The notes beneath the pieces were generated by a model. The model did not search any database and was not told the origin of the DNA. It saw only the letters and a list, made by a program, of their open reading frames with translations. DNA of 64,000 nt from Pogona vitticeps (lineage: Eukaryota; Chordata; Lepidosauria; Squamata; Agamidae): the NCBI RefSeq assembly GCF_051106095.1, contig NC_135794.1, positions 25,794,747 to 25,858,746 of the forward strand. Reading direction: 5' to 3'. Both the position numbers and the translations under genes were made by a program. Every line of letters starts with the position of its first letter. The first letter of the stretch is position 1. Positions 1-37,140 of this stretch are shown piece by piece.

Positions 1-737
1 GTCTCCAGACGGTCCTGCTCAGACGCGGGGCGGGGTTGGGGGCTCCCGTGGTGACGCGGGTGGTGCTCCCGCCCTCCAGCCAAGGACACCTGTTGGGCTA
101 CGACCTGCCCCAGGAAGGGCAAAGCCGGGAGAGCTCTCCCCCTTCCTCGGGCACACAGCCCTGCCCAAGGCTGGTCAGCCACCCACCCCCCAGCGGTGGG
201 AGATCTGGCAGAACAGATAGGAGGGAAAACCTCTGCACACAGGCAGCAGGTGCTCAACTGCGGAACTCCCGGCCACAAGATGTGGCGAGGGCCACCCACT
301 GGTGTGACTTTAAAAGCAGATCAGGTCAATTAATGGAGGACAAAGCGAAGCTTCTGGGTGGCCCTGGCCAGAGCAGAATGCAGCGCTGGACCCCAGAGCC
401 CCCCCCCCTTGGCCAGAGGCACCTTCAGGCCTCCCTTGGCATGATCAGGGCAAGGGAAGAGTGTGCCCAGCATGGGTGGCTCTGGAGAGGCAGCGGGGGG
501 GGGGGAGAGAGAAATCTGTTCTGAAATCAGTGCACGCTCCTGCCTAGTTGCTTGTTCTTCAACAAAGCAAGGGGCGAGCACGGGACCTTTAGCTAGTTGT
601 ACTGAGAGCTGGGTTGGCTTCTTCGATTTATCTTGTCATGTGCGCTTACATAGCAAAGCATTTTGTTTACAGCCGAGCACAACACAGGCTGGTCCATGGG
701 CATTTTAAAAGTGTCTGAAATAGAGGTGTTCTCCTAC
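1..737 (-). other. GNB5: GNB5 intron 1 (partial)
   Basis: This lies downstream, in the transcript sense, of the GNB5-L start exon. I looked for the next GNB5 exon, which in human begins at the Met used by the short isoform, and did not find it, so it should lie outside the window. The interval has short G and C runs and no recognisable exon. The small ORFs here show no family resemblance. Confidence 0.6.
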
Positions 738-863
738 CATTTCTACACATAGTGAGCAGTAGCTGAGTTTCTCCGCCTTGCGGTAGATCTCCCGGAGGGC
801 TCTGTTCTGGGAGCATCGGTCACAGGGCCCAAACACGTTGGCCAAAAAGGTCTGGTCACACAT
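738..863 (-). CDS. GNB5: GNB5 long-isoform first coding exon (G protein beta-5)
   Basis: GNB5 encodes the divergent G beta-5 subunit. It is a WD40 propeller that pairs with the GGL domain of R7-family RGS proteins and speeds up G-alpha GTP hydrolysis. The long form is known from photoreceptors, with RGS9-1. The ATG at 863 has A at -3. The exon reads MCDQTFLANVFGPCDRCSQ and continues to SYCSLCVEM, closely matching the N-terminal extension specific to the human long isoform (MCDQTFLVNVFGSCDKC...). It holds 42 full codons and ends at ATG|GTAGGA, with the GT at 737-736. No other GNB5 exon is visible. Its place beside the 3' end of MYO5C, on the same strand, is the conserved amniote order. The identification rests on recalled similarity over about 42 residues plus synteny. 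Confidence 0.88.
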
Positions 864-3536
864 CTTGGCTGGCGAGGCGACGCTGGAGGAGGAGAAAGCA
901 AGGGCGGAGCCTCATTATGTTCGGCACAGAATCCCTCCACCCCACCCCCACCCCGCCCGTTGGCAACAGGGCCGGTCCTGCCCTTGGGGAGAAGGGAGAA
1001 GATGCCTTTGGGCAGCGTCCTGGGAAGGCCAGGCTGAAAAGGCAGCCAAAGGGGTGGCTATTTATTTCACTGCACATGTCCTGGTGGGTGGTGGGGAGCA
1101 GGGGCTTGAGAGATCGCCCCCCCCTTTGCATGACCTGATCTCTCGGCTGGCTCCCAAGTGGAGGAGGTGGGGATATGCTGCCCTATTTCAGGCTAGAAAT
1201 ATCTTGGGTTGGCCCCCCTCTTGAGAATTTATTTACTACTGCGGGAGCAGATGCAGACAGAACAGACGACCTTCAGCCATCCGGATTGATACAAGAATTG
1301 AAAAGCTGAATTGTTGGCATTTGTTGATCTTGAAGAAATTTGCCGGTGATGGCCCTGTTCATTGGTCAGACTTACCAGCTCATCGGATTTACCTTAACGA
1401 GGTAATCATGTGAGGTTTAGAGTGCAATTTTTTTGTTTGCCACGTCTGCTTCTGCTCACATAGAAAGAAAGCGAGAGCTACCAGGTAACAAGTACATGTT
1501 CTTTTTTATTTGGGATGACATACAAAATGGCACGTCATCATTTCAAAAGAGGCATCATCCTCTCCTGTGTGAGAGAAGGAACCTTTTTTTAAAAAAATTA
1601 ACTGGAGTGGAAAGGAACTGCTGCTCATTCGTCAAACTCTTTCAAAACATCGTATTATTTCTACTGTTTACAAATATTAGGGGAAGCAAAATGAAAATGG
1701 CTGTAGCAAACCCAGTCATCTTGAGAAGCTCTGTCTGTCTGATAGATTTTGGAGTGGGTGAAGATGATAGCCTTGGCTTTGGAGGATAGCTCCTGTTTTC
1801 CCCTCCCCCCCCCGATCTGTAGAAGGTCAGGATTTCTGGCTCCCACCCACTTCATGATAACACCCAAGAAAAGGACTCCCCGGGGCTGAAATTGTCCAGC
1901 CGAAATGGAGAGAGGCTGGGGTTTCAAGGAGCAGGTCTTAGGAGGGCCAGGCACTCCGTTTTCTTCCGTTGCTCGAAGGAAACTCACAGGCTCAACTTTC
2001 TTTAATGCTAGGAGGACGTCCGTTGGGCTACATTGGTGAATTGGCAGGAGGGGGGCTTCTAAAAAACAAAACCCCCAGCTTTGGGGGCTACCCATCCTTG
2101 ATAGGCGGTGATAGCCCTTCATCGTTTCAGATGGAACGTAAGTCCTGCCCTGGTTTTCCCATTCCAGAAGGAGAGTCTGCCGCCCTTCCAGAGCTCTTCC
2201 TCTGCCTCTCAGGGGGTAGGTCTCGGAATCCCTGTTTCCAATAAAGCATCCATTTGTTCACTGTTTCATCATGTGCATCCTAGGGGCCGTGTTCCCACAT
2301 GGTCCCAGTTCAAAGCTCTTTAGTGGATTCATTTAACCACTGGCTCGCCTTTGAAGCCCTCTTCTTTGTACTGATACAAAGAACAAGGTTAACACATGAT
2401 GCCTGCTTGGACAACACAGCTGCCAAAGGTTTATGCCACAAAGATGGATATTGCCTGTCCCCCCCCCCCCGTTTCCTTCTCAGTTCAGAGGCCATTATAA
2501 TTGGCAGCTCTCTTACCTTGTGTGTAAACACAGCAGCAGGCAGAGCTCGGGGGGGGGGGGAACGTATAGGAACAAAATGCACACGCTCTGCCCCAGCTCC
2601 TGGACTTCCCCTTCTTTTCTTGTAGCCCCTCCCCCACACCCTTAAAACATAAGTGTCTCCGGTAAAAGGTGGGAGAGCTTATTCTCCCCCAACTGCACCC
2701 TTCTTCTGCCACTCAGTTTTAAGCACTGCTGGTAGGCACCCGTTTTCTTCCCCTCCCCTAATATTCCTCCTCACAATCCTTCCCATTTGGACAAAAATAA
2801 AAAGAAATCCTATAATTCTCCCTTCCCATTCTTTCTTGCCAAATGCCCTGGCAATGAGTGTCAGGTGGAAGACCATCACCGGACTGAAAGCACAACAGGT
2901 CTTGTCCAGTCTAACACCAAGCTACATACCAGACACAAAAGTTTAGGCCAAAGCATTTGGGTGAGCCTTCCGGGGGCCCTGAGAAGCCACATGGGTTTTG
3001 CTGCACCAAAACTGTTCCCCTGAGATTATGGTCGGAGCCTTGCTTCCTGGCTGGAAGCGCTCGGCTGCTCTGGCCTCCGTCTTCCGTTCTCAGGAGAGAA
3101 AACGGTGGCTGCTGGTTGTGCAAGAGCAAAAGAAAAGGCAAAGCAGGCAGGTACAAAATAGGTAGAGGTGTGGGGGGGCAAGACTGCAGACGGAGGTGGT
3201 TCCTCCTTCACCCGTTTGCTCAATAGGGCACTCGTGCCAAGCAGGATGACAAATTTCTCCAACTTGTGAGGGCCCACTGTCAGCAGAGGGGTAGAAACAA
3301 GTCAAACCCCCCAAAGCACAAAAATCAAATATGCAGTAGATTTCAAAGTCACTACATCCTATTTCTTACCTTCTTTCCCCCGAGAGACCACTTCAAACCG
3401 TCAGGGAGGCAAGGAAGTGATCTGTGTGTCACTGGAAATGAAGGAGGACAAACCTAATGCTGAGCTAATCCACTTAGAAGGTTTTAAGGCACACAAGGGT
3501 GTGTGTCTGTCTGTGTGTGTCTGTGTGTCTGTGTCT

Positions 3537-3584
<48 letters not shown>

Positions 3585-4690
3585 CGGCTGCTTTTGCTCA
3601 TGCTGCGTAAGCACGGGCCTCATCCAGTGCAAGGTGCACCAGGCACAGCCAGCATGGAAGAAGAGGCTGCTTTCCCCAGAAAGATGAGCCCAGGCTGTTC
3701 CCTCCCCTGGAGGCCTTTTGGTCAAGGGGGTCCCCTGGGCGCGTCCAGGCCCATCAGTGTCAAAGCCACATGACTTGGTCTCTGTGTTTTGCTCTGCCTC
3801 ACTCGGGCAGTCTTATTCAGAGTTTCTCCTCTGGGTCCGGGACCCTGTCAAGTAGCTCTTTGGATCCTTTGAGCCCCTTCCGGCCTGCGGCTGGGACGTC
3901 TCAAGGGCTGCCATCTTCTTTGCCCACAAACCTGCCCGTCCTTGAACCACGGCTCTGCTCCTGGTTCCTCCATTGCCTGGCAGATCAGCGGGCAAGTGAA
4001 CACAGGGACTTTACAGACAACGGAGCCTGGGGTGAAAGACTGCCTCTCTGGAGGTGGTGTGTGTGGAGATGGGGGCATTATTCTGCCTCATCCGTTAACG
4101 TTTAGGAAACGGCCATGCTTTTTAAAAAAGTGTTCCGATTTTTGGACTATCAGAAAATGTCTCTAGGGGTAGTTTCGTGTGGCTGGTTGGCCTTCCGGGC
4201 CATTTATTTGGGTCTATTGTTGCTTTGCCCATTTCCGTGATAAGTCCCCAGTGGTATTGTGGGTTGCAAGTGATCTTTGAGGGCCGGCAGGTCCTCTCGG
4301 CTGACTTTTTAAAATCTTGAACATACCACAGCAGCTCCTGCTGCTGTTTAAACTTCAAGAATTCCACAGCAGAGGGAAGGAATTTTGTAACCGAAAAAGA
4401 AGAAGGCCAGAGGGGATAAGGACCGAAATGTCGCTGGGCGTATTCCCCAGCCAGGTGGGGCAAGAGGACTTGAAAGGACGGAGAGAAGGAATCCGACTGA
4501 AGCACCAGAAGCTGACACTGAAAACATCAGAGATGATGTCGGGAACCACCAGCCGAAGGGAAAGCCTGCCTGGATTATTCTTGGGATGGGAAGAAGTGAG
4601 AGGATGGAGACCCTCAGCGGCAAAAGGGACGGGTGGAGAAGGCGGAAAGAAAGCTCTCTTTTTTTGGAGCACCGTATTGTGACCAAGCGG
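864..4690. other. Intergenic region between GNB5-L start exon and MYO5C 3' end
   Basis: About 3.8 kb with no recognisable coding exon. It must contain the GNB5-L promoter and 5'UTR next to 863, but I see no unambiguous TATA box. It also holds a long TG repeat at 3499-3582 and several G/C homopolymers. The ORFs seen are short, overlap on both strands and resemble no family. Confidence 0.6.
3499..3582. repeat. (TG)n microsatellite, interrupted
   Basis: Alternating TG/CTG units give way to an uninterrupted TG tract of about 40 nt at the right-hand end. The tract accounts for the Cys-Val and Thr-His ORFs on both strands. Confidence 0.95.
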
Positions 4691-4692
4691 GA

Positions 4693-5173
4693 TTTATTTT
4701 GCAACGCCTGATTCCGACGCCTCCTGGTGCCGACTGTACTGTGTCAACCTGCCTCTGTGCCACAATCCACACACACTCTTTCTTTCAAAAATACAGGTAC
4801 AGGGATATAAATTTACAAAGCAGCATTATAAATATAGTACTAAAATATCATCAACAACTGCCTTCTTTGTCTTTCATTGCAGGAAATACTTTCTAGTCGA
4901 GAGATCCACCCCGAACGGAATGCCATAGTTGCAGGACTCAACAGGCTCCGTCAGGGCAGAAGGTCTGATCTAGGAACAGGGGAAGGAAGACTTAAAATTG
5001 GGCTTTGGGGTGCAGCACAGAACAGGGACTCCCACCCCCCATTGCTTCTGCCCTGATTTCCTGCTCTCCACACTGAGCAGCTTTATTTTGCCCTGGCTGT
5101 GGAAGGAGAACCCGGGAGAGAGATCCATTTGCCCTTCAAGGACAGAGCGAGTCGACAACCTGCACTTTCTTCC
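4693..5173 (-). other. MYO5C: MYO5C 3'UTR with two candidate poly(A) signals
   Basis: This is the sequence downstream of the MYO5C stop codon at 5176-5174. On the minus strand AATAAA occurs at 5087-5082, about 90 nt after the stop, and again at 4698-4693. Either could be used, giving 3'UTRs of about 0.1 or 0.5 kb. Which is used cannot be told without transcripts. Confidence 0.55.
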
Positions 5174-31302
<26,129 letters not shown>

Positions 31303-32489
31303 GGGCTTTCCCGGGGACCCGGGCGGGAGCAGGAAGGGAAGGCCGGGCCGGGCCGGGCAGGTGGAGGGACAGGTGGCGCCTCCTCCCCCGGCCGGCTCGC
31401 CCTCCGCCGTCCCTCCGCCAGGGAGGGCCCTCTCCCCGCCACGCCACGCCACGCCGCCCTCCTTCCTCCTCCTCTCAGCTGCCGGGAGGGTTGCCGAGCC
31501 CCTCCAGGGGAGGCCGGGAAGGATGAGGAGGGTCCGGGCCCCTGATGGAGTGAGGTGGGGGGGACGGAAAGAGAAAATCCCCTGGAGGTGGCAAGCGGGA
31601 GAGGCGAGGCCGGAGGGGCCCGGGGGGGGGGAAGCCTCGCGGGGTGTGTGTGTGGACGGACTGGGAGGGCCCCCCCGGGGGGAGGGAGAAGGTCCGAAAA
31701 GGCGGGCAAAGGGTGCAAAAAGCCCTCTGGGGGGGGGGGGAAACAAGCCCCCCCCGGAGGGAAAAGCTGAGGGGAAAGGCCGAGCGAGCGAGCGGGAGAA
31801 GCCGCCCTGCTTCCCCCCCCCCCCCACAGGCCGGCGCTGGAAGGGAGAGGCGGGCCCGGCCTGGGGGGGGGGAGAGACTGAAACCGTCCGGGGAACGGCC
31901 AGGAAAGGGGAGGAAGGCCGTCTCTCCGCCGAAGGGAAAGGCTGGAAAAAGAGAACTGAAGCCGGCAGAGCCAAAAGAGCAGGAGAAGAAGAAGGGCTGG
32001 ACACCCTGAGGAGAGGGGACCCTCTGGGGGGGGGGGCGGGAAGGAGGATAGAGGTCTTCTCTTCCCCCCCCCCCCCCGGCGGAAACCTCTCCTGAACCCT
32101 GGAATGAGCGTCAGGAATAACGTCGGCGTTTCTCCTGAGGTAAATGTGAGGGGAAACACAAACACAGGTGTTCCCTCCCCCCCCCCCCCCAAAAAAAAAA
32201 GGCTTAAAAGCCAGGAACTGTGAGGAACTTGCTCCCACGAGCCCTGTTCTGGCGGAATCTCCACAGAATCTCTGGAAGAAGGGAAAACTGAAAGGGAAAA
32301 ACAAATGAAACGGAAGGGGTTCGGTGGAATCAGAAGAGGAGAAAGAGGAGGAAAGGGAAACAACAGGTCCGACCGGAGAGGAAGAGAGGAAGAAACAGAA
32401 GAAGAAAAGCAAGAGAAGCCCCGCGAGGGTATCAAAGGGCAGCCTTTCTCTCTCTCTCCCCCCCCCCACAAGAAACAACACAAAGAGAC

Positions 32490-35400
32490 TCGTGGGTTGT
32501 CGTTGTGGTTTTTATTGGGACGTTTCCGTGACAGCTAATAAGATACAGCAGTTATGAAGCAGACATGGAGTCACTACAACAGCCGACACAAGGACACTTC
32601 CCAGCTGATGCCATCCTGGTGCCATTCGGGCTGCCTGTGAGAGCCAGCAGCGAGGGGGGGGGGGCGAAACTGAAGTCCTGGAAAAGGATCCTCTCTTTTT
32701 AAAAAATTAACATTAAAAACAAACAAACAAAACCCCAACCCCTGCATATTTAAAACCATCATTTTCAAGGGATTCGTACGCCAGACATTGAGATTTATCC
32801 AGTTTCAAATGTTAAATGGAAGAGACTTTCAGCTTTCAAATGCTGGTGGTTTGGAGACATGGAGACAAACTTGTACCGAAGTGATGCAACCCCAGGTGGC
32901 AGAGGGAGAAGAAAGGTTTGCTTGAACCAAGAGGGCTTGCATCTTATTCGGCAGCACCCAAAGCAAAGCCAGTTCTGCCCCCCGAATCTGCCCTGCCCAG
33001 ATCAGACCCCCCCCCCCCAGGCCCGGCCTCACCTCTGCCTGAAGGAGAGACCAGACCTCTCTGCCCTTCCTGTGCCAGGGCGACAGCTTCCCGGGGGTGG
33101 GGGGGTCACAAGGCCACCTGGCAGAGAGGCTGTGCCCCTGGCCAGGTCCACGCCACCCACCCAGGAAGGATTCCCTTTTTTCAAGGGCCTGAGGAGGGCC
33201 CCTCACAACAGCCACTCCTTGCACGAAGTCGCATCCTGACACCCAGGCAGATGCATTTGAAGTGCAGGGCATGATTTCAGCACTGGCCAAGACTAAGGAT
33301 CCAGTCACGTGCACACCTACAAGGCTTTAACACTGCACACGTGATCAGCCGATATTTAATTTAAAAAAAAGTTTTGATTTTTTTTAAAAATAAAGTTCCA
33401 CCCCAATTTGAAAGCTGAGAAGCATTTTGGTAAAATCTGGATGCAAGTTTATGCTGTTTAATCAGGGAATTCATCACTGACAGGAAAAATAAGTGATCTA
33501 AAACTTAATGAGGTAATATTTGTTCAGTACTCGGCACTGCAGAGTTCAAAAGGGTTCCTGTATATATTTTTCCAGCATTGGAGAGCTTATTCCGTATCAA
33601 ATTAACAAAAGCAGAAATACAGACATTCCACATTAAGAAAAGCATAACCAGGCTTTAAAGGATGAGAAAACCTGGGAAAAAACACAGATGAATGTTTTCT
33701 GCTGTGTACCAAACACTAAAAATGTTAAGCAACTAAAAGTGCAGGTGAAATACTGTTATGTAACATATTAGATGAATTACAAAATATTAGTTAAACTCAG
33801 GGACTTCTTTCTTTAAAAGCATCTTCTTTGTGAAGCAGCATGTAGGTTTGAGGCGACAAAAAGCAATAGACTAGCAAGTATAAGGATAACGCCTATGGAG
33901 ATCTACCACTCTTGTAAGTAAACAAGGTACAGTAAGGCTTTTAAAAAAAAACAGGTAAACAACATGAACAAAATAAAAACATACTTTTAAACATATATGG
34001 AGTAGTTCAGTTTTTTGAGATAACATCGTTCCACGAGATGATAGGCAATATCCCAGTTAATTCAGAGAGTCAGTAGGATGTTACAGGAGATTGTTACATT
34101 CGGGTTTCTAATTTTTAAAAGTGCTGCTGTTTCCATAAATCTGTTTCATTAAGTGGGTACAGTGAGAGTCCAACAACGTTGGAGACATTTAACGTGCCCC
34201 CTCCCAATGAAAGAAGACATCATCTTCTGAGCCTTTGGCCAGTTCAAGGCCTTCTTGGAGAGGATCCTTCTGCATTGCCCATGTCTGCTCATTGCTTGAA
34301 CTGGCCATAAGCGCAGAGGATGCCCAGCCTTGACGAGACATTTTAAAGGTAGGCCTAAGAAGAAACACACTTCCTTAGTAGTCATTTTGGTAAACCCATA
34401 CCAGATGTCAAGTAAATGTATTCAAGTAAAAACTCTTCCTTCATAAAGAAACGAAATAGACTGAAAGACAACACTTGAGTGCAGGTACCTGAATCTTTTC
34501 TAAAACTGAAACCAACAGAAAAACCTACACCTCCCCCTTATCCATGATGCCATAACAAAACATCAGAGAAGGGAAAGCCCCCCTCCCCAAAAAATCAACT
34601 TTTCAGAACAGTCCTTAAAAAAAGGCACATGTCCTTCCCATTTAAAGCCGACTTGGTCAAGCAACCAAACATCGCACTAAGGATGTGCCCAAAAAGATAT
34701 TTTGAGTAGCAGAACATTTTAACAATAGGCCTTTACAGCACAGGGATATGTTTTAAAATAAACATACATTGCTCAAATACGCTAAAAATATTGCACATGG
34801 TGATTTGAAAATATGTGATTTCTTCCTATGTATATCTGATCATCCTTAGCCATGGAAAAACAAAACCAACACACATCCCACCGGGCCTAGAAAACATTGA
34901 GCATGGCTTGTCAGAACCTTTGAAATGACAGCTCCTCATGGAGGCAAATCTGGACAAAACCCAGAAGGTGAGAGATCTCAACCCCCCCCCCCCCCCCAAA
35001 AAAAAGCTTTTGATCAAGCGGGATCCTGGTTTGCAATGTTTCCAACTAAACTTTCCCACGGAAACAAAACTGGAATATTATTTTTCAAAAGCGCATCGAA
35101 ATCAGAGGCTACTTTCCTTTCCTCATAATGAAAATGTAGCAGGGCCTGTTAATTCTATACCGGGGAGATTTGGACAGAAAGAATGCCCAGGCATTTGAGA
35201 TCCAACTCAAAGGTGCCTCTGCCCCCATAACACAAAATAACTCAACAAATAATCCTAAAAACAGACACACTGCCATCACAAAGCAGCAACCAGAAAATCA
35301 AAATGAAAAATTAACATACAAAAAATAATGAATAAATACTAAAATACAATAGGTTTTGTTCCTGGACCTCAAGATCTTGGGAGTCCTTTAGCAAACGTAC

Positions 35401-36557
35401 CTTAAATAACTAGGACGAGTCTTCCAGTTCGTTGTTTGTGCTTAGCTACCATCTCCTAATACCAGTGATATTCTGGATATTTTTATAACTCCCGTGAAAA
35501 GACTGGACTATTAAAGTTGTGTTTTGTTTCAAATTCTGTATTTCTCTTGCCTAATGATGCTTATGTACATTTAAAAAACCCACCACACAGCAGAAGTTGG
35601 ATATGTCTCAGAACAATACTAACTAAGGAAAAGCTACGTTGTACCGTATCATTAGCCCAAAGATTTCGGGAACTTCTTCATTTATGCCCTGCAGCCATAA
35701 ACATAGAAGCTTTTTGATTATGTTCTTCTGGGTAACCACCTCTAATGCTCTTCCGCCACAGATGCCCCTTGCGGTGGGCAGAGCTTCCCACGTGTGTGGT
35801 GATTCTGGCTCAATTCCACCAGGCTTCTACAAGACACATGCTGGGACTGCCCCTCGACTGCTGCCAATTTGCACTAAACTTTCCGGCCTCTAAAGTACAC
35901 GGACATGATCTTTAAATGCTTCTATTCTTTGCTAAAGGAGAATCGCGCCTTGCATTAACGCTGCACCCCCCCCCTTAGGTCCTCATCTAGCAGCAAGTCA
36001 TGTACAACTGCCCATCCTCTGCTGTGCAGACGGTGCCACAGGGATGGGCGACTGGCAGCCCCCCGGACGGTGGGACCCTCAGCCTCACCCCTGTCGAAAC
36101 AGCCCCTTCCTCAGGTGTCCCTAACTCCCTCCCCCCCCCAACGGTCGAGGCCTGATGCTCAGTTATTAGTCACAGACGGTCCAGTTGGTTCTGAAGTTAA
36201 ATGTCAGACAGCCTGTGACCAACAAGGAGAGGGCCTGAAAACCCCTTCGGTCTATAGTGGAAAATGCCTAGCTTCTTTATACAGGCCTCGTCATGAGAAG
36301 GATGGCTTTGTACAAATGGGGGCCTTTCCCTCCGCCTCCAGCGAAGGGAAGCGGAAGGGAAAAGCAGGACCTGCAGCATCCCGTCTTTCAGCCACGCAAG
36401 ATCGGGTATCTGCAGGACGTTTTCAAGCCCTCTTTCCCTACCCCCCTCCACCCCTCACCCCCGTCCGTCCATCCTCATGGCTTTTCAGTGTGTTCGCTAT
36501 CACCGAGACAGATTACAGGCAGCAAACTCATGACTGGTAGCGAACGGCACTCGTGGC
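32490..36557 (-). other. MYO5A: MYO5A 3'UTR (about 4 kb)
   Basis: AT-rich sequence without recognisable exons runs from the MYO5A stop down to the AATAAA at 32516-32511. The composition shifts from mixed (36.5-35.7 kb) to AT-rich (35.7-33.3 kb) and back to GC-rich. A long 3'UTR is typical of MYO5A. A C(15)A(8) junction sits near 34983-35006. Its extent is inferred from the absence of other poly(A) signals, not from transcript data. Confidence 0.55.
32511..32516 (-). terminator. MYO5A: MYO5A poly(A) signal AATAAA
   Basis: AATAAA on the minus strand, followed about 20 nt further on by pyrimidine/purine-rich sequence. It is the only canonical signal I found on the minus strand between the MYO5A stop at 36558 and the MYO5C promoter. 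Cleavage is inferred near 32490. Confidence 0.6.
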
Positions 36558-37067
36558 TTAGACACGAGTGATGAACCCAAGACCCAGACTGCCTGGAATC
36601 TGGATGGTTTCCAATGCAAGAGACGAAGGGTTGAAGGGGAAAGTCACGGGGAAGATATGCTTGGCATCCATCAGCAGCTGAGGGGAGTCCTTCCTGTCTC
36701 GCAGGCGCAGCTGGAAAGGGGAAAAGGGGCTCGTCAGGTCAAGCTAAGTCCTCGGCTTAAGCAGATTTACACCCGATCCCTCCCTTCCACGACAGCCAAC
36801 GGGATATTAAACCACCCATCTGAAGCAAGATCAATCAACAAGAATGTCCAGCCTTGTGGGGACGGAACTGATCACACAGATACAAATGCATGCATAGACA
36901 GACACCTGCCCACCCCCCGGTTTTGTAACACATCACCCCACCTTATACATATCCACCCTATGGCACTGTCAACAGCAACAAGGTAGAAGAGGAGGAAAAA
37001 TGTGACAACCTTACCATCACCATCATGATCCTCATCCCTGTTCTCATTCTTCCCCTCATCCCTATCG

Positions 37068-37140
<73 letters not shown>

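Noticed and set aside
1240-1420. Possible unannotated exon with a good donor (CTG|GTAAGT on the minus strand near 1373)
   Set aside because: No acceptor, coding match or conserved partner was visible. It might be a noncoding GNB5 exon but I cannot support it.
3399-3773. Cys/Val- and Thr/His-rich frames
   Set aside because: They are translations of the (TG)n microsatellite.
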